Shown one piece after another: positions 46,706 through 55,352 of a DNA stretch of 64,000 bases. The notes beneath the pieces were generated by a model, which was not told the DNA's origin, made no database searches, and saw nothing but the letters and a program-made list of their open reading frames with translations. The translations under genes and the position numbers were made by a program. The DNA is from Tropicibacter sp. Alg240-R139 (GTDB lineage: Bacteria > Pseudomonadota > Alphaproteobacteria > Rhodobacterales > Rhodobacteraceae): contig NZ_UNRA01000003.1 of the NCBI RefSeq assembly GCF_900537075.1, positions 503,354 through 567,353 of the forward strand. Reading direction: 5' to 3'. The number at the start of each line of letters is the position of its first letter. The first letter of the stretch is position 1.

Positions 46706-48310
46706 TCAACCTTCCTGACTGGACATTTTCCAAGCTTTGAGGAGCTTGGGCAAAGCAATGTTCCAGTCCATGGCACCTACTGTGTCTGCCCAATTATGAT
46801 AGGCGCGCTGCATTGCATCGGCGCGATCAGCGTCTCCGTGAATCAGGTTGTGCAACTCGGTTCTGTCAGCCTCCATGTCATAAAGTTCCCAATCTTGGCC
46901 GTGCAGGCGGACAAGTTTGAACTGGCCCAAGCGAATGGCGGCGTTGCCTTCGTGTTCGAAAAAGATCGGCTGTTCACGGAGCCACTCTGCTCCCTGCAAA
47001 AGTGGGAGCAGGCTTTCGCCCTGGGTTGGCTGGATCTCGTGACCACCCAGTTCCTTTAGATAGGCGGTGCCGGTCGCCGCAAGGATCGTCGGCAGGATGT
47101 CGACCACGTGGCAGGCGGCGTGGCGGACAGTTTGCGGTGAAAACCCGTCAGGCCAATGCGCCACCAGAGGCGTCGAAATCCCGCCCTCGTGGACATAATG
47201 CTTGAACAGGCGGAAGGGCGCGTTCGATACGTTGGCCCATGGTTTGTCGTAGCTTTGAAAGGTCTGTGCATCGCCCGGTGCCAGATCGGGCACATTGCCC
47301 ATCGTGATCTTGCGCCCGTCTTGAGTAACGTCCGGATAGAATTGCGCCCACCCATCTTCGGCCATGAACTCGGCACACCCACCGTTGTCGGACAGAAACA
47401 GGATCAGCGTGTTGTCCAACTGACCCAACTTGCGAAGGTTGGTCACGAGGGTTCCAATGGACTGATCCATCCGATCCACCATAGCAGCATAGGTCGCCAT
47501 TTTGGCGGCTTCCCAATCGGTGTGCGTTTCCTCCTCCCATCGGTGCACGTCCAGGTCCCGGGGCGAGATGTCCCACTGTGTCTGAAACACGCCCAAGCCG
47601 TTCATCGTCTCATGTCGGGCTGTTCGGATCGCATCCCAACCCTTGGTGTACACACCGTTATACCGGGCGATGTCCTCGGGGTGTGCGTGTAGGGGCCAAT
47701 GTGGAGCGGTGTGCGCGAGGTAGAGGAAAAACGGCATCTCATCCTCGACCGCGTCCTCGATCATGCCAATGGCTTTGTCAGTGATGGCGTCGGTGAAATA
47801 GAAGTCTTCCGACAGAACTTCGACCCGGCTGTCATCCTCCATCATGTAATGCGGCGAGAAGAAATGCGTGGCCCCGTCCATAATTCCAAAGAAACGGTCA
47901 AAGCCACGCTGGCGAGGAGTGGGATGTTCAACATCTCCGGGGCGCCAGCTGTCATAGTCGCGAGATTCGAAATCGCCCGCGACATGCCACTTGCCACTCA
48001 TCAGCGTGCGATATCCGGCGGCGCGCAGATGTTCGGCGATGGTGGCAGAATCGTTTCGTAGAAACCCCTGATAGGCAGGCGTGCCAAGGTTCGCACCCAT
48101 GTGCCCGATGCCAGCGTTGTGTGGATAGAGGCCGGTTAACAGAGATGCTCGTGTTGGACAGCAACGGGCGCAATTATACATCGCACTCAACAAAGTGCCC
48201 CCTTTGGCGAGGGCGTCGATGTTGGGCGTCCTGATTTCTGACCCAGTGCAGCCAAGGTCGGCAAACCCCATGTCGTCAGCCAGGATCAGAATGACGTTGG
48301 GACGTGACAT
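46706..48310 (-). CDS. Type I sulfatase (arylsulfatase family), cytoplasmic
   Basis: A 534-residue alkaline phosphatase-superfamily sulfatase. Metal aspartates D12-D13 are in LILADDMGFADLG; the modified cysteine C50 is in the CxPxR motif (CCPTR), to be oxidised to formylglycine, followed by ASLLTGLYPHNAGIGHM. Further blocks are SGKWHVAGD and LFLSDNGGCAEF. No signal peptide, so a cytoplasmic substrate such as an imported sulfate ester is likely. It lies 110 bases upstream of fbpA on the same strand. No formylglycine-generating enzyme is in the window. Confidence 0.93.
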   Translation of the reverse strand: MSRPNVILILADDMGFADLGCTGSEIRTPNIDALAKGGTLLSAMYNCARCCPTRASLLTGLYPHNAGIGHMGANLGTPAYQGFLRNDSATIAEHLRAAGYRTLMSGKWHVAGDFESRDYDSWRPGDVEHPTPRQRGFDRFFGIMDGATHFFSPHYMMEDDSRVEVLSEDFYFTDAITDKAIGMIEDAVEDEMPFFLYLAHTAPHWPLHAHPEDIARYNGVYTKGWDAIRTARHETMNGLGVFQTQWDISPRDLDVHRWEEETHTDWEAAKMATYAAMVDRMDQSIGTLVTNLRKLGQLDNTLILFLSDNGGCAEFMAEDGWAQFYPDVTQDGRKITMGNVPDLAPGDAQTFQSYDKPWANVSNAPFRLFKHYVHEGGISTPLVAHWPDGFSPQTVRHAACHVVDILPTILAATGTAYLKELGGHEIQPTQGESLLPLLQGAEWLREQPIFFEHEGNAAIRLGQFKLVRLHGQDWELYDMEADRTELHNLIHGDADRADAMQRAYHNWADTVGAMDWNIALPKLLKAWKMSSQEG

Positions 48311-48410
48311 GACTGGCCTCCGGTGCTGAGTCGCACAATTAGGCTAACAGCATTCGGTGCATCGCCACAGAATTCTCTGCGGTATGGCACTCGTCGAGTG
48401 CAAACACAAA

Positions 48411-48436
48411 AAAACCGCGCTCGAAGGCGCGGTTTT
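48411..48436 (-). terminator. Hairpin terminator of rpmJ
   Basis: AAAACCGCGC and GCGCGGTTTT pair around a six-base loop. On the minus strand the stem is followed by more T, and on the plus strand by TTCTTT, so it can work in both directions. Confidence 0.85.
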
Positions 48437-48456
48437 CTTTGGGTATGCGGTGTGGT

Positions 48457-48582
48457 TCAGCCCTGGCGAGCTTTGAACCGACGCTGCGTTTTGTTGATCA
48501 CGTAAACGCGGCCTTTGCGACGCACAACCCGGCAATCACGGTGCCGGTTCTTGAGCGAGCGGAGCGAGTTCTTGACCTTCAT
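48457..48582 (-). CDS. rpmJ: 50S ribosomal protein L36
   Basis: A 41-residue basic protein beginning [17 protein letters not shown] and ending RRFKARQG. It is the longer, zinc-poor form of L36: only Cys17 remains of the usual C-C-C-H site, with [13 protein letters not shown] in place of the zinc ribbon. It is too short for routine gene calls but unmistakable. It stands alone with its own terminator. Confidence 0.95.
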   Translation of the reverse strand: MKVKNSLRSLKNRHRDCRVVRRKGRVYVINKTQRRFKARQG

Positions 48583-48672
48583 GGCCTGTCTCCTGTTCCT
48601 GCGGCGCCTTGTGCAAGGTGTGGCCAGCGCCTGGTGTTACGGGTGTCCCGGAAATCCGAAACAGTGAATTCA

Positions 48673-48747
48673 TGGTGGGCACTACAAGGTTCGAACTTGT
48701 GACCCCTTCGATGTCAACGAAGTGCTCTACCACTGAGCTAAGCGCCC
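48673..48747 (-). tRNA. tRNA-Val (anticodon GAC)
   Basis: A 75-base gene with encoded CCA. Acceptor GGGCGCT pairs with AGTGCCC (one G-U). D arm GCTCAGTGGTAGAGC; anticodon stem CTTCG/CGAAG with loop TTGACAT, anticodon GAC; T arm ACAAG-TTCGAAC-CTTGT. All cloverleaf positions are canonical. Confidence 0.97.
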
Positions 48748-48896
48748 ACGAATACCTTTGCGTTCCTTGCCCCAGAAAAAACTAGGACGCGGAGAACCGC
48801 GCCGGTAGCGGGGTCTATAAAAGGAGTCGTCGGGGGGATCAAGGGCTTTTGATCGAACTATTTTCCGGTCTATGATTTTCTTTGTAAGGAGACGCC

Positions 48897-49757
48897 ATGC
48901 CCCGTGCTGCATATTACTTGTCCGAACCCAAGAAACGCACGTCTTGCGTGGTTTTTGCCTCTCCGCACAGTGGAAACGACTATCCGGACAGGTTTCTGAA
49001 ACAGACAGTGCTAGATCAAAAGACGATTCGGTCGTCCGAGGATGCTTTTGTAGATCTATTGTTTCAGGATGTATCCGATTTTGGGGCCCCATTTTTGAAA
49101 GCTGGCGCGCCGCGCGCATTTCTTGATCTCAACCGCAGCCCTGACGAACTGGATCCGGCATTGATAACGGGTGTTCGCAAGCCGGGGCACAATCCGCGTG
49201 TGGCCTCTGGATTGGGAGTGATTCCTCGTGTCGTGGCAAACGGGCGCGCGATTTACCGTGGCAAGCTGGCGATGACAGAAGCACAGCGCCGAATTGATGG
49301 GTACTGGCACCCTTACCATGCGCGGTTGCAAGCGCTGTTGGGTGAATCGCACCAACTGTTCGGGCAGGCGATCCTGTTGGATTGCCATTCGATGCCACAC
49401 GAAGCTTTGGACAGCGTATGTCGCAACGGGAATAGCTGCCCCGAGATCGTCTTGGGGGACCGTTTTGGCGCAGCCGCGTCGCCTGAAATCATGGATGAGG
49501 TCGAAGCGGCCTTTGCGGATGCCGGGTTTTCGGTCATGCGCAATACGCCCTTTGCCGGCGCCTACGTCACACAAGCCTATGGGCGGCCGTCACGTCGTCA
49601 GCATGCTATCCAGATCGAAATCGACCGCTCTATTTACATGGACGAAAAGGGCATCCGCCCCAACGCGGACTTTGACCGGGTGCGCGAGTTGCTGGGCAAA
49701 GTGGCGTCTCGCATCGCGGTATTGGGGCAGGGGCCGGCACGGCTGGCAGCCGAGTAA
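48897..49757 (+). CDS. N-formylglutamate amidohydrolase family protein
   Basis: A 286-residue hydrolase of the HutG/FGase family, which splits N-formylglutamate in histidine breakdown or related N-acyl amino acids. Visible blocks: FASPHSGNDYP near residue 20, RAFLDLNRSPDELDP, LLDCHSMP near 160, and QAYGRPSRRQHAIQIEIDRSIYMDE. No hut genes are nearby, so the natural substrate is uncertain. It is convergent with dinB, the stop codons being adjacent. Confidence 0.88.
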   Translation: MPRAAYYLSEPKKRTSCVVFASPHSGNDYPDRFLKQTVLDQKTIRSSEDAFVDLLFQDVSDFGAPFLKAGAPRAFLDLNRSPDELDPALITGVRKPGHNPRVASGLGVIPRVVANGRAIYRGKLAMTEAQRRIDGYWHPYHARLQALLGESHQLFGQAILLDCHSMPHEALDSVCRNGNSCPEIVLGDRFGAAASPEIMDEVEAAFADAGFSVMRNTPFAGAYVTQAYGRPSRRQHAIQIEIDRSIYMDEKGIRPNADFDRVRELLGKVASRIAVLGQGPARLAAE

Positions 49758-51011
49758 TCAACGCAATGTGCGCCCTTTGATGATCGCGTCAGAACCAAAG
49801 CGTTTGCGAATAGCGTCCGTCGCTCGTTCGGCTTCGCTGCGTTTGGCTGCATTTGGGTCGAGCAGGTCGCCGCTTTTGTCAGCTTCGTCTTCGGGGCACA
49901 AATCAGACAAGCCACACCCCAACAGTCGATAAAGTCCTTGATCGCCAACTTGATCAAACAAGGCCCGGGCAGTTCTATACAAAGTGTCGGCCATTTGCGT
50001 CGCATCCCGCAAGGACACGCGGCGCGTCAGGACCGCATGGTTGGCACGCTTGAGTTTGAGTGTCACCACCCGACCTGCCAGTCCCTTTGCCTTGGCCCGG
50101 TCCGCCACCTTTTCCGCCATCCGCCACAGATGCCCGTCCAGAATGTCGGGGTTATTGGTGTCTTCAAAAAAGGTGGTTTCATTCGAGATCGACTTCATCG
50201 GCTCGTTGTTTGATACCCGGCGCTTGTCCTGCCCACGTGCCAGATGCCAAAGGCGATATCCCATCGAGCCGAACCGTTCGCTCAGGGCAGTCTGGTCCCA
50301 TCGCAGCAGGTCCGAGAAGGTTCGGATGCCAACCTTTTCTAACGAGGTTTGGGCAGCGGGGCCGATGCCCCAGATCAGGCGCACAGGTTTGTTTTCCAGA
50401 AAACCGGCGGTTTCTTGTCGGCTGATCACGGAAAATCCACGGGGTTTGTCCAAGTCTGATGCCACCTTGGCCAGGAACTTGTTGTGGCTGAGACCAATAG
50501 AGCCGGTAAGCCCCAGTTCATCTTTCATCCGCTTCACTAAACCCGCCAGCATTACCGCGGGTGGTGCGCCGTGCAGCTTTTGGGTGCCAGACAGATCCAG
50601 AAATGCCTCGTCCAGCGACAGCGGTTCTATTGCGGGGGTTAGGTCATCCATCATCGCGCGGATTTCGCGACTGACCTCGGCATAGACACTCATACGGGGT
50701 TTGACGACCACGGCATCGGGGCAGAGGTCGAGCGCCTTGAACATGGGCATCGCAGATTTGACGCCACGAATCCGCGCCACATAACAGGCCGTCGAAACGA
50801 CCCCACGTTTGCCGCCGCCAATGATCACTGGTTTGTCCGCCAGCTCAGGATTGTCGCGCTTTTCGACCGAGGCATAGAACGCATCACAGTCCATGTGCGC
50901 GATCGATAGATCGAACAGTTCGGGGTCGCTGACAACCAGGGGGCTGCCACACGAAGGGCAGCGGCGCCCGGCATTAAAAGGGATCAGGCAATCGCGACAT
51001 AAGGAAGGCAT
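49758..51011 (-). CDS. dinB: DNA polymerase IV (DinB) with N-terminal zinc ribbon
   Basis: A 417-residue Y-family polymerase for translesion synthesis. Catalytic blocks: IAHMDCDAFYASVEKRDNPELADKPV (first Asp) near residue 36 and EPLSLDEAFLDLSG (Asp-Glu) near 130, with SHNKFLAKVASDLDKP and a C-terminal little-finger domain. Before the palm is a 30-residue extension with CRDC and CPSC (C5, C8, C18, C21), predicted to bind zinc and absent in E. coli DinB. The C-terminus (ERATDAIRKRFGSDAIIKGRTLR) resembles the beta-clamp end of the family. Confidence 0.95.
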   Translation of the reverse strand: MPSLCRDCLIPFNAGRRCPSCGSPLVVSDPELFDLSIAHMDCDAFYASVEKRDNPELADKPVIIGGGKRGVVSTACYVARIRGVKSAMPMFKALDLCPDAVVVKPRMSVYAEVSREIRAMMDDLTPAIEPLSLDEAFLDLSGTQKLHGAPPAVMLAGLVKRMKDELGLTGSIGLSHNKFLAKVASDLDKPRGFSVISRQETAGFLENKPVRLIWGIGPAAQTSLEKVGIRTFSDLLRWDQTALSERFGSMGYRLWHLARGQDKRRVSNNEPMKSISNETTFFEDTNNPDILDGHLWRMAEKVADRAKAKGLAGRVVTLKLKRANHAVLTRRVSLRDATQMADTLYRTARALFDQVGDQGLYRLLGCGLSDLCPEDEADKSGDLLDPNAAKRSEAERATDAIRKRFGSDAIIKGRTLR

Positions 51012-51328
51012 CGATCGGCTCGGCGTTCGGGATACTAGGGGTCGGCATGCAACACTATTCTAAGGGCCGATACAGGGCAATGACAGAGAGCTCTCTGTGG
51101 GTGGTCTGAGCAGGTTTTTGGGGGCCTCACCGAGAAAACCCCCGCTTCTTAAGCGGGGGAGGTAACGAACCACAGGAAGACAAGGTTCGTTGGGGAGTGT
51201 ATCAACCTTAGACTCCCCCAAAAAACGGCTCGGGCATAGTCCGGAATTCCAGACATGCAAAATGCATGTGAAATATGTGCTTTCAGGGGCACAGCGGCTT
51301 TTGAGTGAAAAAGGCCAGTTGCGCCCAG
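51012..51328. other. 317-base gap with dense inverted repeats
   Basis: No gene is recognised between pyrF and dinB. The segment 51083-51230 holds four inverted repeats: the palindrome ACAGAGAGCTCTCTGT (51083-51098); an outer pair GGTTTTTGGGGG (51113-51124) and CCCCCAAAAAACG (51215-51227); CCCCCGCTT/AAGCGGGGG (51139-51159, CTT loop); and AACGAACC/GGTTCGTT (51164-51191). On the minus strand the CCCCCGCTT stem is followed by TTTTC and could terminate pyrF or an unannotated RNA. Confidence 0.6.
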
Positions 51329-52078
51329 TCAGGGTCTGTTCGGAGCCGAGGCCTGGGCTGAATTCAGTTCAGCCAGGATCGCGTGCGCTGCGGCCCGAGG
51401 ATCCTCGGCGCGGTAGATCGGACGGCCGACCACGATGTGATCTGCCCCGTCCGAGACTGCATTTGCCGGGGTGGCGACACGCTTCTGATCCCCCAGCTCG
51501 GCGCCCGCCGGACGCACGCCTGGAGTGATGATCAAGCGACCTTCGGACTGTGGCAAGGCGCGGATCAAAGCAGCCTCTTGCGGCGACGCAATGACACCGT
51601 CTGCACCCGACTCAAATGCCTTGGCAGCACGTTCGATGACCAACTCTTGCACGTCGCCGGGCTTGATCAAACCTGCATCCAGGTCATCCCGGTTGAGTGA
51701 GGTCAAGATGGTCACGGCTAGGATTTTCAGGTCCTTGCCGCTTGCGCCTTCTTTCGCGGCACGGACCACATGCGGATCACCGTGGACGGTCAGGAAATCC
51801 AGATCGAACTGCGCCAGGCCCCGCACCGCATTTTCGACTGTGTTGCCGATGTCGAAAAGCTTCATGTCCAAGAAAATACGCTTGCCGTGTTGCTGCTTCA
51901 GCTCATTCGCTAGCGCCAGGCCGCCGCCGGTCAGCATACCGAGGCCGATTTTGTAAAAGGAGACCGCGTCGCCCAGCTGTTCGGTCAAGGCCAGACCTTG
52001 CAGGGCGTTGGGAACATCCAGCGCGACAATCAGGCGATCGTCGGGCGCAGGTGTAGCGGGCGCAGGTATGGCGGACAT
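51329..52078 (-). CDS. pyrF: Orotidine 5'-phosphate decarboxylase
   Basis: PyrF makes UMP from OMP. The 249-residue protein has the family start DDRLIVALDVPNALQGLALTEQLGDAVSFYKIGLG, the catalytic Lys-Asp array FLDMKLFDIGNTVENAVR near residue 70, and the phosphate loop GVRPAGAELGDQKRVATPANAVSDGADHIVVGRPI. A short proline-rich start (SAIPAPATPAPD) precedes it. AAGGATCGC lies before the ATG. Length is typical. Confidence 0.96.
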   Translation of the reverse strand: MSAIPAPATPAPDDRLIVALDVPNALQGLALTEQLGDAVSFYKIGLGMLTGGGLALANELKQQHGKRIFLDMKLFDIGNTVENAVRGLAQFDLDFLTVHGDPHVVRAAKEGASGKDLKILAVTILTSLNRDDLDAGLIKPGDVQELVIERAAKAFESGADGVIASPQEAALIRALPQSEGRLIITPGVRPAGAELGDQKRVATPANAVSDGADHIVVGRPIYRAEDPRAAAHAILAELNSAQASAPNRP

Positions 52079-52154
52079 GGGCGCGATCCTTGTTTTGGTG
52101 GGGTCGCGCCTCTCTAAATAGCCGTAAGGCGTGATGCAAGTGGTGTTGCAAGCC

Positions 52155-52424
52155 TCATGCCAGCAAAGGCATCGGTGCAGTGACGTGTTTCGACAACTCT
52201 AGCGAGCTGCGCCCCGAGCGGTATTCGGGCATGCGGCGCAACTGGCGCATCGCGTCCCGAACAAACGCGTTGGCGCGTGTCTTCGGGCATTCGTTTTCAG
52301 GCATGTTCAGTGCGCAGAACAGGGTGACGAACATGTCGCCAAGTGTCATGCAGACGTTTGCAGTGTGCCGTTCGGTTCGTTCGCAGTAGGTGTATTGTGA
52401 AATTTCAACATTCGTTACAAGCAT
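52155..52424 (-). CDS. Unknown 89-residue protein
   Basis: An 89-residue protein with no family I recognise. It contains three or four cysteines (YCERTERHTANVC, LFCALNMPENEC) and a basic C-terminal half (KTRANAFVRDAMRQLRRMPEYRSG). The ATG at 52424 is strongly supported by GGAGG nine bases upstream, so the longer frame to 52583 is rejected. It is divergent from clpB. Predicted soluble; no signal peptide. Confidence 0.65.
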   Translation of the reverse strand: MLVTNVEISQYTYCERTERHTANVCMTLGDMFVTLFCALNMPENECPKTRANAFVRDAMRQLRRMPEYRSGRSSLELSKHVTAPMPLLA

Positions 52425-52536
52425 AGTAGCCTCCACTCTGAACCCTAGTATGAACCCCGAAATATTACGAAAGTGAGGCGCCGTTGAGGTGAAATTCTGA
52501 GAATTTAACTCATTTTGAATTTCCGTGACCCAGCCT

Positions 52537-52566
52537 CTTGAAGACCGGATAGCATTTCCCAAATTG
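52537..52566 (+). promoter_or_regulatory. Candidate sigma-32 (RpoH) promoter of clpB
   Basis: CTTGAA at 52537-52542 and CCCAAATTG at 52558-52566 give CTTG-N17-CCCAAAT, close to the alphaproteobacterial RpoH form CTTG-N17/18-CYTATNT with two mismatches. It lies about 75 bases before the clpB start, where a heat-shock promoter is expected. Confidence 0.45.
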
Positions 52567-52639
52567 AATGTGAGGCCCAACAACAGGCGTGCCGATTTCG
52601 GGCGCCGACATGACAGGGCGCTTGGAAAAGGAGAGAATG

Positions 52640-55258
52640 ATGGACTTGAACAAGTTCACCGAGCGAGCACGAGGTTTCGTGCAAGCGGCGCAGACCATTG
52701 CGATGCGCGAAGGGCATCAGCGACTGACGCCCGAACACATTCTAAAGGCTTTGATGGATGACGAACAGGGGCTGGCGAGCAACCTGATTGCGCGTGCTGG
52801 CGGTGCGCCTGTACGGGTGGTCGAAGCGCTCGATCTTGCCCTTGCAAAACAGGCCAAAGTTGGCGGCGACGCAGGCCAGATATATCTGGATGGTCAAACC
52901 GGTAAGGTATTGGCTGAGGCCGAGAAATTGGCAAAAAAGGCAGGCGACAGCTTTGTCCCTGTAGAGCGTATTTTGATGGCGCTTTGCATGGTGAAATCCA
53001 AGGCCAAGGAGGCTTTGGACGCCGGTGCCGTGAGCGCGCAGAAACTCAACGAAGCAATCAATGACATTCGCAAGGGGCGGACGGCTGATACGGCCAGCGC
53101 CGAGGATGGTTATGACGCGCTCAAGAAATACGCCCACGACCTGACCGAGGCTGCGGCCGAGGGGAAGATTGACCCGATCATCGGTCGCGACGAGGAAATC
53201 CGCCGCGCTATGCAGGTGCTCAGCCGCCGAACCAAAAATAACCCGGTTCTGATCGGGGAACCCGGCGTAGGTAAAACCGCAATTGCCGAGGGGATGGCCT
53301 TGCGCATCATCAATGGTGATGTGCCGGAATCCTTGCGCGACAAGAAACTCCTGTCCCTCGACATGGGCGCGTTGATCGCCGGTGCGAAATATCGCGGCGA
53401 GTTCGAAGAGCGGCTGAAGGCGGTTCTGACTGAGGTGACCGAAGCCGCTGGCGAAATCATCCTATTCATCGACGAGATGCACACACTGGTCGGGGCCGGT
53501 AAGTCAGACGGAGCGATGGACGCCGCGAACCTGATCAAGCCCGCGCTTGCCCGCGGAGAGTTGCACTGTATCGGTGCGACCACGTTGGATGAGTATCGCA
53601 AATACGTGGAAAAAGACGCGGCTTTGGCGCGGCGGTTCCAGCCGGTGATGGTCAGCGAACCGACGGTTGAGGACACGATCAGTATCCTGCGTGGTATCAA
53701 AGAGAAATACGAGCTGCACCACGGCGTGCGCGTGTCGGATTCGGCGCTGGTCTCGGCGGCGACCCTGTCGCATCGCTACATCACCGACCGCTTCCTGCCA
53801 GATAAAGCGATCGACCTTGTCGATGAGGCTGCCAGCCGCTTGCGGATGGAGGTCGACAGCAAGCCGGAAGAGTTGGACCAGTTGGACCGACAGATCCTGC
53901 AATTGCAGATCGAAGAGGAGGCGCTGAAGCTCGAAGACGACGTGGCCTCCAGGGATCGCCTGGAAACGTTGCAAAAGGACCTGTCGAACCTGCAAGAAAA
54001 ATCCGCTGAGATGACAGCGCAGTGGCAGGCCGAACGCGACAAGCTTAATGCGGCACAGTTGCTGAAAGAGCAGTTGGACAAGGCGCGCGCCGATCTGGAA
54101 ATTGCCAAACGCGAAGGCAATCTGGCAAAGGCCGGCGAGCTTAGCTATGGCGTGATTCCCGAGTTGGAAAAGCAACTGTCGGATGCAGAAAACCGCGAAG
54201 ATCGCGGCATGATGGCCGAAGAAACCGTGCGGCCCGAGCAAATCGCAGGCGTGGTTGAGCGTTGGACCGGAATTCCGACGTCCAAAATGCTCGAAGGTGA
54301 ACGTGAGAAGCTCTTGCGGATGGAAGATGATCTGCATCGTCGCGTGATTGGCCAGCATTCGGCCGTAACCGCCGTGGCAAACGCCGTGCGCCGCGCACGG
54401 GCCGGTTTGAACGACGAAAATCGCCCGCTGGGTTCGTTCCTGTTCCTTGGACCCACTGGCGTGGGCAAGACCGAGCTGACCAAGGCAGTGGCCGATTTCC
54501 TGTTTGACGACGACAGCGCCATGGTTCGGGTCGATATGTCCGAGTTCATGGAAAAGCACAGTGTTGCCCGCCTGATCGGTGCTCCTCCGGGCTATGTCGG
54601 TTATGACGAGGGTGGTGTGTTGACCGAGGCAGTGCGCAGGCGCCCCTATCAGGTTGTGCTGTTTGACGAGGTTGAAAAGGCGCATCCGGACGTGTTCAAC
54701 GTTCTGTTGCAGGTGCTGGACGACGGTATGTTGACCGATGGTCAGGGCCGCACTGTGGACTTCAAGCAGACGCTGATCATCTTGACGTCAAACCTAGGCG
54801 CGCAGGCGCTCAGCCAACTGCCTGATGGCGCTGACGCAGCAGATGCACGGCGTGATGTGATGGACGCGGTGCGGGCGCATTTCCGGCCCGAGTTCCTGAA
54901 CCGACTGGACGAGACGATCATCTTTGACCGTCTGGCCCGTGCGGATATGGACGGTATCGTCGACATCCAGTTGGGCCGCCTGGCCAAACGTCTGGCTGGT
55001 CGAAAGATCAGGTTGGAACTGGACGAGGCGGCCAAGACCTGGCTGGCCGACGAGGGCTACGACCCGGTCTTTGGTGCGCGCCCCCTCAAGCGCGTGATCC
55101 AACGCGCCTTGCAAAATCCGCTCGCCGAGGCGCTGTTGGCGGGTGAAATCAAGGACGGTGAAACCGTTCCAGTTTCTGCCGGGGCCGATGGTCTGATCAT
55201 CGGCGACCGTCTGGGCACCAGCGATCGCCCTCGCCCGGATGATGCAGTCGTGCACTGA
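52640..55258 (+). CDS. clpB: ATP-dependent disaggregase ClpB
   Basis: ClpB works with DnaK to pull proteins from aggregates after heat stress. The 872-residue protein has an N-terminal substrate domain ([39 protein letters not shown]), first AAA+ domain (Walker [10 protein letters not shown] near residue 205), the long middle coiled coil (about 400-530) that distinguishes ClpB from ClpA, and second AAA+ domain (GPTGVGKTE near residue 605). The start at 52640 has GGAG six bases upstream; a longer frame begins at 52589. Confidence 0.97.
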   Translation: MDLNKFTERARGFVQAAQTIAMREGHQRLTPEHILKALMDDEQGLASNLIARAGGAPVRVVEALDLALAKQAKVGGDAGQIYLDGQTGKVLAEAEKLAKKAGDSFVPVERILMALCMVKSKAKEALDAGAVSAQKLNEAINDIRKGRTADTASAEDGYDALKKYAHDLTEAAAEGKIDPIIGRDEEIRRAMQVLSRRTKNNPVLIGEPGVGKTAIAEGMALRIINGDVPESLRDKKLLSLDMGALIAGAKYRGEFEERLKAVLTEVTEAAGEIILFIDEMHTLVGAGKSDGAMDAANLIKPALARGELHCIGATTLDEYRKYVEKDAALARRFQPVMVSEPTVEDTISILRGIKEKYELHHGVRVSDSALVSAATLSHRYITDRFLPDKAIDLVDEAASRLRMEVDSKPEELDQLDRQILQLQIEEEALKLEDDVASRDRLETLQKDLSNLQEKSAEMTAQWQAERDKLNAAQLLKEQLDKARADLEIAKREGNLAKAGELSYGVIPELEKQLSDAENREDRGMMAEETVRPEQIAGVVERWTGIPTSKMLEGEREKLLRMEDDLHRRVIGQHSAVTAVANAVRRARAGLNDENRPLGSFLFLGPTGVGKTELTKAVADFLFDDDSAMVRVDMSEFMEKHSVARLIGAPPGYVGYDEGGVLTEAVRRRPYQVVLFDEVEKAHPDVFNVLLQVLDDGMLTDGQGRTVDFKQTLIILTSNLGAQALSQLPDGADAADARRDVMDAVRAHFRPEFLNRLDETIIFDRLARADMDGIVDIQLGRLAKRLAGRKIRLELDEAAKTWLADEGYDPVFGARPLKRVIQRALQNPLAEALLAGEIKDGETVPVSAGADGLIIGDRLGTSDRPRPDDAVVH

Positions 55259-55281
55259 TCCGCGCTGAAATGAACATGAAG

Positions 55282-55307
55282 CCCGCCCTTTTACAGGGCG
55301 GGTTTTT
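55282..55307 (+). terminator. Hairpin terminator of clpB
   Basis: CCCGCCC (55282-55288) and GGGCGGG (55296-55302) pair around TTTTACA, followed by five T. It begins 23 bases after the clpB stop. Confidence 0.92.
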
Positions 55308-55352
55308 CTGTCACCAAGTGGCTGAATTTCAACATGGAAAAGGTCGGCAGAC

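Noticed and set aside
51060..51260. 66-codon minus-strand frame in the pyrF-dinB gap
   Set aside because: No ribosome-binding site and it runs through the nested hairpins, so the inverted repeats explain the segment better than a gene.
53504..54685. 393-codon minus-strand frame inside clpB
   Set aside because: Leucine/histidine-rich antisense shadow of clpB without ribosome-binding site or known domain.
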